The notes beneath the pieces were generated by a model. The model was not told the origin of the DNA. It was given only the letters and a program-made list of their open reading frames with translations, and made no database searches. Shown here piece after piece: positions 30,271-43,380 of a DNA stretch of 64,000 nt (positions are counted from its first letter, which is position 1; every line of letters starts with the position of its first letter). A program made the position numbers and the translations under genes. This DNA comes from Telopea speciosissima. Lineage: Eukaryota; Streptophyta; Magnoliopsida; Proteales; Proteaceae. Where the stretch lies: positions 10,180,413 through 10,244,412 of the forward strand of contig NC_057923.1 of NCBI RefSeq assembly GCF_018873765.1, in the 5' to 3' direction.

Positions 30271-32516
30271 AGTACTTGTAGTGTAGGAAAAACAACTATA
30301 ACCTTAAGGACGGTCTATTATTACTCATGTAAGAATACCCAAATGGCCATTCTCCTCGACTTTCTGGTTGCAAGTAAAGCGAAGGAAAGGGAGACATCAG
30401 TTTTGAAAAGAAAAAGAAAAGTTTTGTAATCATGTTTGTGTAATCTACCTAAAATTTTTATCATATTTGATAATTAGACATTTTAGACGGAAAATCTATT
30501 TTAAGAGAGGGTTTTTTTGGGCAAGTAGGCCAGTAGGGTACACTATGCCCTCTCACATTGGTTTTTTTAAATCAATATTTCTCTTTCTTTAAAAAAAAAA
30601 AATTCAATTAAATAATGCATATGAGTAGACGCAGTGTATGCCTTAGACTCAGAAAAAACATGCCCTTTTATTTTACTTTTCGAATCAAAACGGATTTGAT
30701 TACAAAATAAAGAAATTTATGATCAAATATTAAATGTTCTAAAATTAGTTACACCATCATGTGAGAGTAAAACAATTTTCACTTTAGTATGGATTTGATA
30801 TTGCTTGATTTACTTCCCTAGCAACCAGAAGGAGCCATAATTTATAATTTTACAGGCTTACCTAGATGGTAAGGAGAGAAAAGTGATGACAAGAACTTTT
30901 CCTTTTCCTTCTGCCCTTCTCGTGAGTTTTGGTTGTATTGAAACAGAGAATAGTCATGGCGTCATGCCCCACCCCACTCCCAAAAAAAATACACCTTAAT
31001 GCCTCAATACACGCAAAGTGCATTACTCTTCTCATTTTCCTCCCAAAACAAGAGATTTGTAAGGAATTTCTCTACTTGAGCAGAATTTTCCTTCCCACCA
31101 AACCTATGGAAAGTTTAACCTTCTTTTCTTTTACATGCTTTTCCATCCAACAAAAGGCATTAGAAGGAAGAAAAAAAATTGGTAGGTTCTGTTCAACCAT
31201 TGATGCTGTCTTTACTGGTTGAACCATGTTAAAACCCTGCATTTCATCATTCATGTTCTGAAACAGTAGATGATTCAAAAAACTATGCATTATATATGAT
31301 TAAGATCATATATGGACATATATAGTGGATCAAAGAGGAGGCCCAAGTGCACATGGTGTTCACCAAATAATGGCTGTACACAGTGATACTACAGTCTCCA
31401 GTGGTTCCCACTTGGGTGGAGTTGAAGCCTTTCTTCAAAGCCAACATCAAAGATAATTAATGGTCGGTTCATGTTTGCTTGTTTGGTTGTCTAACAACCT
31501 CACTATAGTTATTGCAGCATCTCCATTGAATTGGGCCAGAACAGCTTTGTTGGGGAAGAAGAGAAAAAGAGGAAAACCTTTAAGGATGTGAGGCTTTTCA
31601 TGAAGGCCATGCATTTTTTTTCAGATTAGACTAGTGATTTGGCTAGTTTCTGTGGACAAATCCATTTTGAAGACACCCAAGCTTCCACTTGCCTTATGGT
31701 CAAAATCTTTTAGATTCACATATAGACCACTTGTTGATCCACTGTACAAGCAAATATAAAGTTGACCTTCTTTTAAAGGGTTTTCCATGGAGATCTCAAA
31801 TACCCTTCTTGCCAAATGGAAGGTTAGAATCCTCTGGAATTGAATCTGAAGATAACTCTCACCTGCTTCTCAATTGATAAAGAAATCACCCAGTTCTTTG
31901 CCAAGGGTTATCTCATTGAATCTATAAATATTGATAATAGTTTGATTGATTAACTAAGTCTAGAGATTCATTATATTCTTTATTATAGGGAATAGAATGA
32001 CCAATCAAAAGGATGATTGAAATGAATATTGCTTATATCTCTGTTAAAACAATAGAGATGTAGAGAGAGAGAGAGAGGGAGCTGTTGGTTGGCAACCGAT
32101 GACAAATGGAAGGAGAGCTAAGGTCCCGTGTGAAAGGAAGGAAGCAATGGCTAAATGGGTATGAGGTAACGTGAGATAGATGGTTATAAAAAATAGTCAT
32201 GTTCTTCTTCTGAATCTTAGAGAATAGACGAGAAGAGAAGAGCATAAATTAAATCTTAAAAAACTAAATCAAAAGACAAAGGTTCTAAAAAACTATGAGT
32301 TAATCGGAAAATGCCTGGAAGGAATTGCCTGCAATCGCCAACTTGACGAACCCAAGAAGCACCGCTACAATCGCCGGTAGACGCAGAAGAAGAAGAAGAG
32401 GCAGAGAGAAATGGAGAAGGGGTACTAGCCATTTGGAGAATAGCGAGGGTTTGGTACGTGATAGATTTTAGGCTTTTTTTTAATCCAACGGTTAATATTA
32501 GAATTGGTTAACGGTT

Positions 32517-32559
<43 letters not shown>

Positions 32560-32580
32560 CATCCGTTGTAGTCTAGTTGG

Positions 32581-32611
<31 letters not shown>

Positions 32612-33239
32612 AGTATTATACGCATATTATATCGTTTTATTCGAAGTATTATATGTCGACACTTAAAATATATGTATTTTGCCGATTCTGAAATATTATA
32701 TGCAATACGGAGTTTTTTTTATTCATACATTTAGATACGTATATAATACACGTATTTACTAACTATGACTACTCAATACTGCTTTATCTTGTCTCTGATT
32801 GAACATTTCCCTTTTCCAATAATAATAATTCTAGATGAAGATGTAGTACAATTACATGGTTACTGATATATTTGGAGTCTGGAATCTGGAAGTAACCATG
32901 TAGACATAGGAGAGCTTTCACAAGCATGGCAAAAGTTACTCTTATTGCCGTGCTTGTCTCAAAGATTTACCATTTTATCGAAAAGCCCAATCCCCCAACG
33001 TCTCTATCTTTTCGTCCTTATGCCCCAGAGAAGTCTTTAAATCAGTGGGTGCATTGATGGATACCAATAAAAAATAAAGGATCCTCTTGAGGTCTAACTT
33101 GTCGGCAAGCTATAAAGACGTAGGAGGGGTGGGTTCTTCACTTCAACGCAGCAAAGATGGGTAGAAAGTCCAAAAGAGATAAAAGAAGACCTGCAAATTT
33201 CTGTATATACATGCATCAACGGAGCAAATAATGAGCAAT
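30271..33239. other. Spacer, no gene seen
   Basis: Contains a long TA microsatellite at about 32519-32557 and a second at 32583-32606, plus an AG run near 32057-32079. Short open frames at 31621-31877 on both strands show no recognisable domain. Confidence 0.45.
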
Positions 33240-33545
33240 TGGGGTTTTCGGCTTGGTTAGGTTCAAACCGTTTAATTAAACAGTCTCAATTTTGAAATCA
33301 TAATCGTCTCATTTATTAAACGGTTTTATGGTTCGTTCGATTCAATAAACGGTTTCTATTTGCTTTTTCCACATTTATGTACATTTACAAGTGTTAAACG
33401 GCTTATTCAGTTAAACAGTTCGGTTCAGTTCGAACCGTTTAACTAAACGATCTCAATTTTAAAACCATAACCGAACCATTTACTAAACGATTTCACAATT
33501 TCAATTTAAACGGTTCAGTTCGATTTCGGTTTGTTTTGACACCCG
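33240..33545. repeat. Dispersed repeat rich in AAACGGTT-type motifs (copy 3)
   Basis: The best preserved copy, with repeated phrases GAACCGTTTAACTAAACG, TCTCAATTTT and AAACCATAACCGAACC, ending GGTTTGTTTTGACACC. Two internal half-units (from about 33250 and 33425) repeat each other, so it may be a tandem dimer. Confidence 0.5.
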
Positions 33546-33764
33546 TCTGCCCCTCCTAACCTCCCTTATGTGCTTTAGGGGCAGTTTGAAGTAGGGATGA
33601 GCTTGGGCTTGTGTATCAGGCTTATAGGCTGGGGCCTGGGCATGGACCTCTACCCAAGGGTTCAGTTTTGGCTCGGTCCGATCCTAATCAGTTCCGGTCC
33701 AACATGATCAAGATCAAAACCGATCCATTTATCTAATCGGTTCCAATTTGAGATCCGAAACCAT

Positions 33765-33982
33765 AATTTATAATGCGTGGGACGGTTCTGGTTCCTAATT
33801 GGCTCTAACATTATTACAATGTCTAATATTCTAAAATTTTTACTTAAGCACACAAATAACCAAAAATCCATTTAATTTATAATGCACGGGACGGTTCTGG
33901 TTCCTAATTGGCTCTAACATTATTACAATGTCTAAAATTCTAAAATTTTTACTTAAGTATACAAATAACCAAAAATCCATTT
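33765..33982. repeat. 109-bp tandem duplication
   Basis: Copies start with AATTTATAATGC at 33765 and 33874 and both continue GGGACGGTTCTGGTTCCTAA. They differ at only a few positions. Surrounding sequence (33660-34240) is rich in GGTTC/GATCC phrases of a larger low-complexity repeat. Confidence 0.85.
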
Positions 33983-35285
33983 CCTAAGCATAGTAGCATA
34001 CAAATAAATATATAAACCAAAATACCTAAAAGGAAATCTCTATTACCTAGCATACCAATAAATACAAAATCTTTATGATTATATACAAGTTTTAAACGGG
34101 TCTTGGTGATTCCAGTTTCAGTTGATTCCAAACTGGTGTTTCGGTTCAGAAATGGTTGAGAGATTTCAAATTTCAGATCCGAAACTGGACCAATAACTTA
34201 ATGAGTGGATTCGTTCCGATTCCAGGTTCTGATCCTAAATTGACACCCTTGGCATAATCTCCAACGGTTACAAACATGTCTTGGCATATAAGAGGAGAGG
34301 AGGCCATGCCTTTACTGGGCAGACGCCAGACCATCACAGTTCACAGGTAATCCCTTTTGTCTGAAACCATATATTCCAACTCATTCCTTTCGTCCCAAAG
34401 AGAGGACTGAGTCACTGAAAACCTGCAACCGAAATTAATGCTTGCAAGGGGTCCCTATTTGAAGTTGAGACGCTGAAGTGCTGAACCTAAATCCCCATTT
34501 CATTTATTTTTGGGATCCATACCACACCCACCACATGAACAGTACGAAATTCCCAATGATACAGAGACTGCAATAAACTAACAAAGATGAAAAAGAAAAG
34601 AATTCCAGAAGCCCATCACAAATTATTAAAGCTTCCGTCCGCAAGGACCCACCTCTGCAGAAACGATAACCAACACAATGAGCGGCAGAGAAGGAACGAT
34701 GACATCAGTGACCAACCCCTTTCTTTGCATTCACACCGACCAAAACGAACTCTCCTGCTCCAGCTGGTTCCACGAACTTCCACTGCTCCATTAATGGCCT
34801 CAGAGACAGCAATGGTGGAACGAAATTCTCATTTTCCCAATAAAGCCCACGTTTTTTTTTCCTTCCTTGAATGCTAGAAAGTAGAAACCTTCATTTGTTG
34901 TGGTGTTGCAGGTTCGTTGCTATGTTTTAAATGTTTTCACACTCCATGCTAAACCCCATCTCCAACAGCTACAGCTTAAATAGATTCAGTGGTTAAGATG
35001 CCAGATTTTAAGGCAGAGATAATTTACTTCTTTGCACCTTCAAATCCATTTCACCCCTCTTGGATTTACAAGAAAACTAAAACCAATTTATGACTCAGAA
35101 GTAGAAAAAGAAAAATTGTTGCTTCCTGTGAAGTGAGAGATACATTTATATCACTACTGTCTATTTGACTAAGGAATAAATTTAAAGAAAAAAAAAGAAG
35201 GGCATTGTAGTGTGCTTCCATTAGAGATACTGAGAGGAACAAGACTCGATTGTGCAGCTCTTGAACCATGTCTTGATTCCACCAT
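33983..35285. other. Spacer and 3' UTR of the transporter gene
   Basis: The last 200-300 bases before 35286 are the probable minus-strand 3' UTR. The rest shows no gene; a plus-strand frame at 34587-34877 has no recognisable domain. Confidence 0.4.
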
Positions 35286-38200
35286 TCACACGGATGGGAA
35301 GAACTTGTTGAGGTTAAAAGGTAAGGAATAGAATTCCTCACTCCTAGTATCCGACTTGAAAGAACGGAACTTGTCCCACCAGTGTCTTCCCCTGTCTCTC
35401 CTAATTGAACTATCCTTCCGATGCAACGTTAGGTCCAGGAATAATGCCAGGATACCAGCTACAAATGCTTCAGAGGAGAAGGGCACGTTGACCATGTCAT
35501 TGAACTGCCAAGAACAACAGAACAAACCCAGAACAGTAGAGTCAGACAGATAGCTATGCAGAAAGGTCATTAACCAACTCATGTAATAAGCATAAGGGGA
35601 GATCAGAAGGAAAGAAGGTTCATGCATACCCATCTTGCACCAGTGTGAACTGGACCATAACCATTAATTGCCGTGTACTCATTGAAATATTGAGGGACTG
35701 ATAAGCCCATGAAAACAGAGAAACCCAGTATGAACTTTGTTCTGAAGCTGTTGAGATTGCAGAACTGGAGGAAGCTCAGACCAACAGAACCTATTCATAA
35801 TGAAAGTTAGTTAACTGAACCAGTTAAATATAACTTTAGTCACCAAATGGTTCACACTTTTAGATGGTACATACCCACATAGGCGAAGAACAGGCAATAC
35901 AATGCCCCAATAATCGGTGCAGGAATAGATGCAAAGACTGCTCCAAATTTCCCTAGATAGTCAACAAAATTTGACTAAGGTTAGGATCTAAGACTAAAGA
36001 AACAGCACCATTAAAAATTTTTCCCAAACTCTTGTACCCAAAAAAAAATTTTCTTCCCCAAATCCCAAGCAACTTACCAAGAACAGAAAAGAATAACATG
36101 AACCCAGCAGATATTTGAACCACCCTTCGGCTGCCAACACGTGTCAGTGCTAATAATCCAGCATTTTCACTGTATCACGGCAACAGAGTGAAATTCTCAT
36201 GTCAATGACGGTTATCTGTTGTTCCTATTATAAAATTATTACCCAATAAAGCATAGATTCCTAATCTTAAGAGCCTTACACAGATACTGAGGACCCATTT
36301 ACAGTTCCAAATAATCCGGAGAGCAAGATCCCAACTCCCTGAAATCAGAAATATCAAATGACCAATTTAGAAACAGAAACATTCAGTTCCAACTAGAATT
36401 AAAAAAATTCAACACTAGCACCATGCTGCAGCAAAAATGGTGGCACTATTAATACTTACCACACCTAAACTTCTGCACCAATGCAAACGGCTCAATCAAT
36501 GGACAACAGCAGAGATTATTGTGTCCATAGGGAGAATGATAGTATGTTTTGTACAACCTTCACTGCTTAGCACAGGAAATTTGTGTGCAAACTTCTATAA
36601 TTAATGTGTTCCTTGTCATCCAGATTTTGAGCCTAAAATATCACCTCCTTTATGATGTTAGGATAATGCACCTCCAAGCGGTCCCCCACCCTGACCAAAG
36701 ACCTGATGCATGGATTGGCCATGGACACAAGCATCACAGTACATGTACTAAAAACCCCTCCTTTTTCTTTGCTACTTTGAACTTCTTATTTAGTTTCATT
36801 CTCCTACCAAACAGGAGGTTGGGGGATCTTAAGCAGGGATACCACCTATTTCATGGGTGCATAGCATGCAATAATTAAGGTTCTTGAATTGTACTCAGTT
36901 TCAATGCATCATAAAGAAATAGACAGCTGTTCTACTGAAAATTATTGTACCTGCCAACCAACTCCACGGCTGAGAATAGACGGTGGCATTGGAGTTGCAC
37001 TAGCATACCTTGCAACTGCAATGAAGGTACCAGTGGACTGCATTTGATTATGAAAATTTGTCAGACTTTAGTAAACTTCCGAGTATCAAAATACTGCTAG
37101 AGTCCAGTATCCATGAGGCAAATATTAAAATATCCACACTAGACAGTAATCAAAAGGCCAATAATAACTGCCAAAAGTGCATTTGAGACCACTAAATGGT
37201 CATTTTCAGCAAAAAGCAACGTGAGTGCCTAAAGTACTAATCATAAGCTGCACCAAATGAAGCCAACTCATTATAGTTATTCAAAGCATTAGCTCCCACC
37301 ATGAACCACAAGCAACTGTGTGAGAATGAGACGGACCAAAGTGAAATATACTCTGAACACAAGATCATTGCCAGACTATTTAGTGAACTTCATTGAGTTA
37401 AAATAAAGTATGGGACCAAGGAAAGCAGCGCACGTTTTTTACGCGATATTGATTTTAAGCTGGATAGGCAGTAAATCAAATATCAATTATATTCAATATA
37501 CTCCTCACCCAGGACTGTTTTTCCTCAAAATGTGCTCTCAAGCACCTAAATTTAGATGTTGCGAGTGCCCTCACTCTTAAACTCATGAGCAGGGGCATTC
37601 TTGTAATGGAAAGATAGATCAGAAGTCATAAGACATAATAAGGACGCTAGCAACAAAATTCATTGCAGACAAGTATTTTAGAACTCTACAGCAACTGATA
37701 GGTAAAACATATGGACAAATAATATTATTATCCACACTAGACAGTAAGCGGAAGGCCAATAATAACTGCCAGAAATGCACTTTAGACCAACAAATGGTTA
37801 TTTTCTGCAAAAAGCCACGTAAGTATAACAACAACAACAACTCAGCCTTATCCCAACTAAGGTCTGCTACATGGATCCTTGCCCTCCAATCAGCTCTATT
37901 CGAGGTCATACTTGATACAAGGACTAAACTATGCATGTCTTTCCTCACCACTTCTCCTTTGGTCATTTTAGGTCTGTCCCTGGCTCTTTTAGTTCCTTCA
38001 ATCTGAATCAAATCACTTCTCCAGACTGGAGCATCCAAAGGCCTTCGTTGAACATGGCCATACCACCTCAAATAACTTTATTGTAGCTTATCATGCATCG
38101 GAGCTACTCCCAAATCAGCTCTAATATGATCATTTCTTACTTTATCCTTCCTAGTTTTGCTACTCATCCATCTCAACATCCTCATCTCCGCTACACTGAG

Positions 38201-41200
38201 TTTATCAATATGATGCTTCTTAGCTGCCCAACATTCCGCACCATATATCATAACCGGTCGTATGACTGTCCTATAAAAGTTTCAAACCTAAAGTTTTAAA
38301 GGAATATGCCAATCACACAACACTCTGGACGCACCTCTTCACTTCATCCATCCTATTCTAATTTTCTGTGAAACATTATCCTCTATAGCACTTTCTTTAT
38401 TTATGATTGAGCACATCTACCTAAAATAATCACTTTGCGAAATCTCCCTCATCAATTTACACGTCATTATCCATCCTAGTGTAACCACAGTTACACACTA
38501 TATACTCTGTTTTCGTTCTACTTATCTTAAAACCTTTTGATTCTAAGGTTGATCTCCATAACTCCTAATTGGTGTTAATCCCTGCTTTTGTCTCATCCAT
38601 CAAAACAATATCATCAACAAAAAGCATACACCAAGGAACCTCATCTTGAATGCCTCTATTTAAAACATCCATGATAAGCGCAAACAAATAGGGACTTACA
38701 GCTAATCCTTGATGTAACCCAATTGTAATTGGAAATTCACTACCTTGGCCCCCTACAATTATTACACTTGTCACCGCACCATCATACATATCTTTAATTA
38801 TGTCCACACATTTACTTGAACACTTCTCTTCTCTAGTACTTGTCAGATTAACTCTCTAGTGACTCTGTCATAAGCTTTTTCTAGGTCAATAACAGACCAT
38901 ATAGAGATCCTTCTTACAATCTTTAAATCTTTCCATGAGTCTCCTAAGCAAGTAAATAGCTTCTGTTGTGGATCTTCCAAGCATAAGAAGCCATGTAAGT
39001 ATCTAAAGTACTAATGATAAGCTGTGACCCAAAGGCAGCCGACTCATTGTAATTATTGAAAGTATTAGTACACAATGTGAACCACAAGCGACTGTGTGAG
39101 AACGAGACAGACCAAAGTGAAATATACTATAAAGTCAAGACCAATGGTAGACAATCAAGTGAGACTCATTGGATTAAAAATTAAGTATGGACCAAGGGAA
39201 GCACCTCAAATTCGTAGTATGGACTTTTAAGCTGGAGAGTCCAAATAAATCAAATATCAATTACCTTTAATAAACTCCTCACCAAGGACTGTATTCCTCA
39301 AAATGTACTCCCAAGCAACTAAATTTGGATGTTGCGAGTTCCCTTGCTCTTAAATTCATGAGCAAGGGCATTCTTGTAATGGAAGGATACTCACAGAACT
39401 CATAAAACATATAGGGAAGCTAGCAACAAAATGCACATCATTGTGGACAAGTATTTTAGAACGCTATTAACAGCAACTGATTGTCTGATTGGTAAAGTAT
39501 TTGTACAGAAATAACTAGATGTGGCAACTAAAATGCTCTTTTTTTTTGTTGGGGGGGGGGGGGGAGAAGAAAAGAAAGGAACTAGAATGGTAAAGTTTCC
39601 TGGGGTGGGGGTGAAAAGAATCTAAAAGCTCAATGAAGTATCTAGATCTATAAGCATGGTCATAGAAGTGCACAGACCTCTACAAGCGCAACAAATGAAG
39701 CCATCATCATGGCGAAGACTTCACCTGCATCAAATGTAGGTGCTCCCCACTGGAATGGATATGGAACTCTTATCCTGCACACACAAATCAGAGTATATCA
39801 CTATTCATCAAAATCTAGGATAATGTCATCCTACTGTATGAACCTTGTATAAATGGAATCAAAAGTTCTGTTATCTGAGTATAACATATACAATCCAACT
39901 CCACTAGTATAATTAAGTCCAACTGAAATGCAAAAGCAAATGAGTCCAAGTCTCACAACTGGACCAGCATCTAGGCTGTCACAGTAGTAATGTCAGGGAA
40001 ATGCCCTATTTAATTTCAACAGGAAAGAGTTAGACTAAAGTTCATGGACAAAAATACTTACCATGGAGCTGCACTCACAAGCCCAGACTTATCGGTGCGG
40101 CAAGTCAATTGAGTTCTTGGAGCCGCGTTCTTATAGGCCCCACCCACAGTAAGGATGTGGGCATAAACCCACACAATCGCCACTGACAAGATAACTGCAA
40201 ACCGATCAAAAACATGCCTATCACCGCGTATGACATGGGGAATGTACTACAAAACAAGAATTTAAGCATTTGAAGCCGTTAGTCCAGTAGAGTCGCATAC
40301 TAGAAAAATGCATATGGAGTGTCTAAGACTCATTAAATAATTGGGAAGTGTAAACAATGATTCCTAATTTTCACCACCCATAAAATCCTCAAGATTTGTT
40401 CATAACTTGGTGACCTCATAACTGTAAAAACAAATTTGGGTTTATATGATAGATTAAAGAGCATTACCTGTGAGAAAATTATTAATATGATGAGCTCTGG
40501 CAGTCCAATTTCCACACATTTAGCAACCTAAAAATCAGAGGCAAAATAATCAGCCTCAAAATATTGAGCCAGGGGAGATTGAACATGCAAAAAATAGCAA
40601 CAAAATCTTGTTGAGAAATACCAAGATAAAACAGAAGCACCACATTTATGAGCTAGGAGAATTTCGAAAAAAGATATGCTGTACTTACACCAGGAAAACC
40701 AAGCTCATAGAGTCCAAACCCAGCTAGAGCTACCAAGGGAACAGCTGACAGAGGACTTAAGAATCTGAACAAACATAAAGCCAAAAATAATAATAATCAA
40801 CAAAAGTTTCACAGGCTCAGATGACAGAATGCAGGCAATAAAAAACAAGGCCTAGAATCCCTTGCTCAATCCCAACTCCTTTGGAACCAGTATGTATAAT
40901 TGTGAGGACTGAAAAGGATATGTAAAGTGCTATGGCAAGTCTGAAATAGCTTGGACAAGTCACTGGAGTTGGGAATTTACAGGTCTCAGGTTGACCTGGA
41001 ATGTACTAGACAAAAGCAATGTGTGAACCAGCCAAAAGAAAGTGCAATCTGGATGCCCCCCTCCCCTCCCTTTTTTTTTCCCTTCTTAACATCTTGCAGC
41101 ATTAGCTCATTCAAATCCCACCAGTCCAACAAAACTAGGTATTGTCCATGATTTTAATCCTCAAATTCTGGACCAACCTCGTGATATTACGCCAAAGCCC

Positions 41201-42642
41201 ACTGAATCCAAAGATTATCTGAAGAGTCGAAGCAACAATAAGGGACCCCTGGATTCCACGCATAATCCGCTCGAATTTCTGTGCAGGCATAGAAAACATG
41301 CAGATGGTTAAAATCAAAATGACCCAAACACCAACAAACAATGAACCATAAAGGTTGAATTTAAGTTAATAGACCTCATGAGGATTAACAATATTACTGT
41401 ATCGACCAGCCAAAATTATCGATATGGTGGGAGCCACAAAGGTATATGACCCTCCAATCACAGCAGGTAATCGGGTCCCAAACAATGTCTGGGTCAGTGT
41501 GTTCAAACCAGCAACAAACAGTAGTGTCTGGATGACTCTTGCTTTCTCGTCCTACAAATGCAAAATATGATTTCAATTGAGGATTCAAGAATGGTATCTG
41601 CAATGAAAATAACCATACAAACAAAACCAGAATAGAGTACAAAGAAATGTCTACTGATATGGGTTTATTCTTCCAAGGCTTACATTTCCGCCTCCCATCT
41701 GAGGAACAAGAGCAGTTGGAATGATGACAGTGGTGCCTAGCATGACCAGGTAATGCTGAAAACCAAGTAGGATAGCCTCCGCTGCAGTAAAAATACCCAA
41801 AAAAGTTTTAAAATGGAAGATGATAATTATCTGACAATCAAATGCATGAAGGAAAACCACGAGGAGAACTGACCGACCGAAAAAAGAAAAAAAAAAAAGG
41901 AACGAGTTTCGTGACATTCAAAAACAGAGGATATACAGGGAGGTTACTACATACGAAGGCTAAAGAAAAAGTTTTGCAGCAAAAAGAGAGCGAAACCCAA
42001 GTGGGTTAGTTCATCCATAACAGTGGAAAGCTTAAAAACATAGGAGGGTAACCAACTCAGACTCATCCCAAGTTCCCAATGCAACTACTTAGAGTCCGCT
42101 ATGGAAAATCTGCACCGCATTTCCACTTCACTCCAATTTATGTTAAATCCTTCTTTATGCAACACTTGCTCATAAGCGTTACGCAAATACAAAATGGGAT
42201 TCGAGCAGAAAACAGAGAAAAATATGGAAAGGGTATACTAACTAGTTCCCCCCACCCCCAATTGCCCAAGAAATATTGGAAGGAAACCCGAACGAATATC
42301 ATTTGACTTCAAAGACGAAGGAAAAATAGAAAAGGCAAAAGTGAGTTTCAACAAATAAAAATAAAGTCTTGAGATAAATAATCACAAAATGGGAGTTCAA
42401 ATGCAGATCCTCGGAAATAAACTACCCCATTCTTATATAATAGATTGCATCACTTCTCTTGAACAGGAAACAACAAAAAAGGAAATCAAAACAGAAAGGA
42501 AAGATAACAGATGTAGAAACTCACGCCAAGGAGGAGGGCTGGTGAGGCAGTAAGCAATGTGTGGCAACTGATCCTTTACTGGATGTGGCTGCAAATCGTC
42601 CTGTTTGGGCGCCGGAGCTGCGCCTCCACCTCCACCCGCCAT
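35286..42642 (-). CDS. NAT6/NAT7: Nucleobase-ascorbate transporter, NAT6/NAT7 type
   Basis: Fourteen minus-strand exons: 42642-42525, 41781-41684, 41551-41375, 41278-41178, 40764-40689, 40527-40468, 40246-40062, 39774-39678, 37037-36951, 36338-36280, 36169-36078, 35952-35875, 35790-35630 and 35504-35286. All phases agree and the product is 535 aa, the usual length. NAT/NCS2 proteins are multi-pass permeases of the plasma membrane that move purines, uracil or related solutes with protons; the substrate of this clade is not settled. The soluble N-terminus runs from MAGGGGGAAPAP to about residue 38. Gln48-His49 (GFQHYLVMLGTT) is the conserved QH motif of helix 1. The NAT signature ENAGLLALTR is at 354-363, and Glu304 (ALVESTG) lies in a helix-8 position. 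The C-terminus SEEFYSLPFNLNKFFPSV is near-identical to land-plant NAT6/NAT7. Paralog choice between NAT6 and NAT7 is uncertain. No disabling change is seen. Confidence 0.96.
37131..39515. repeat. ~0.6-kb tandem duplication in NAT intron 8, second copy split by a LINE
   Basis: Copy 1 is 37131-37728. Copy 2 is 37729-37826 plus about 39003-39515, the gap being filled by the RTE LINE. Matching phrases run in the same order in both, for example TATCCACACTAGACAGTAA, AGTGAAATATACT and CTCAAGCA/CCCAAGCA with AATTTAGATGTTGCGAG-like text. Copies have diverged by substitutions and small indels, so the duplication is old. Confidence 0.85.
37827..38987 (-). mobile_element. 5'-truncated RTE-type LINE inside NAT intron 8
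   Basis: About 1.16 kb with a 3' tail of TTG units (ACAACAACAACAAC on the + strand at 37827-37841), typical of plant RTE LINEs. It is flanked by a 15-bp target-site duplication with one mismatch, 37812-37826 and 38988-39002 (AAGCCACGTAAGTAT against AAGCCATGTAAGTAT). Minus-strand frames at 38807-38565 encode the reverse transcriptase core with MDIIKDMYDGAVTSVIIVGG, LHQGLAVSPYLFAL and a catalytic FVDD box. The C-terminal segment RWYGHVQRRPLDAPVWRSDL is at about 38068-38000. Frameshifts make it inactive. It lies in the same direction as the transporter. Confidence 0.9.
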
Positions 42643-43380
42643 TATCTTACTTCTTCCTTCTCCTTCTCCTTCTCCTCCTTCTCCTCCTCCTAAACACACA
42701 GCAATCAATGAATCTCTCCACACAATGTAAAACCCAAATCTCCACACAATCCAAAATCCCAAAACTATCAAAAGTCCACGATAAAAGTTAAATAAGAACA
42801 CCCAGAAATTTCATTCCCCCAAAATGCGCAATCAACACCGACCACAAACCCCAGAGAACCAACTAAATAAAACGAACCCAGTTAAATCTCTACTTGTGAT
42901 TCAGACTTCCTAGCGCCGACTGCCAAGAGTAAAACGATATATTTATGAAACTGAAACCGCAACAAGAAAACTAGATGCCTCACCTTCAGGTGTAAATCAA
43001 AAGAAAATATGAGTCAGAAACACTGCAACGAACACTCTTCTGAACTTGAAAAAACAGATGCGAAAAGTAGGCAGAAAGTTTTGCAGCCCAGAGAAAACCC
43101 AGTCGGAAAAAGAGAGAGAATGGAAGTGGAGAGAAGGAAAAAAAAAAAAACCAGAATGACCAAAAGAAAGCAAGAAATCAAAGTACCTCTCTGCAACCAA
43201 GGAATCAGTAGTAGTAATGACTTTTTTTTTATTTTGCTTGCTTCACCAGTCTGGTAGAGAAAAAGATAAAAGCATCTGCAGTCTGCACCGTCACCTCCAC
43301 CAATCTCAGTCTCACACTCTTACCCTTACTGTTAACAATGATAATGAAATGAAAATTGAAACCCCATTTATAAAAAGAGG
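42643..43380 (-). promoter_or_regulatory. 5' UTR and promoter region of the NAT gene
   Basis: On the minus strand a purine-rich leader of GGAGAA units (about 42690-42652) precedes the ATG. It begins right after TTTAG, so a 5' UTR intron is likely, with possible donors AAG|GTGAGG near 42982 or AGAG|GTACTT near 43188. A TATA box, TTTTTATAAATGGG, lies at about 43376-43363, so transcription would start near 43335. Confidence 0.5.

Noticed and set aside
31621..31877. Frames on both strands in the same segment
   Set aside because: Neither matches a known domain; overlap on both strands suggests chance.
34587..34877. Plus-strand frame rich in Arg/His
   Set aside because: No recognisable motif and no exon partners.
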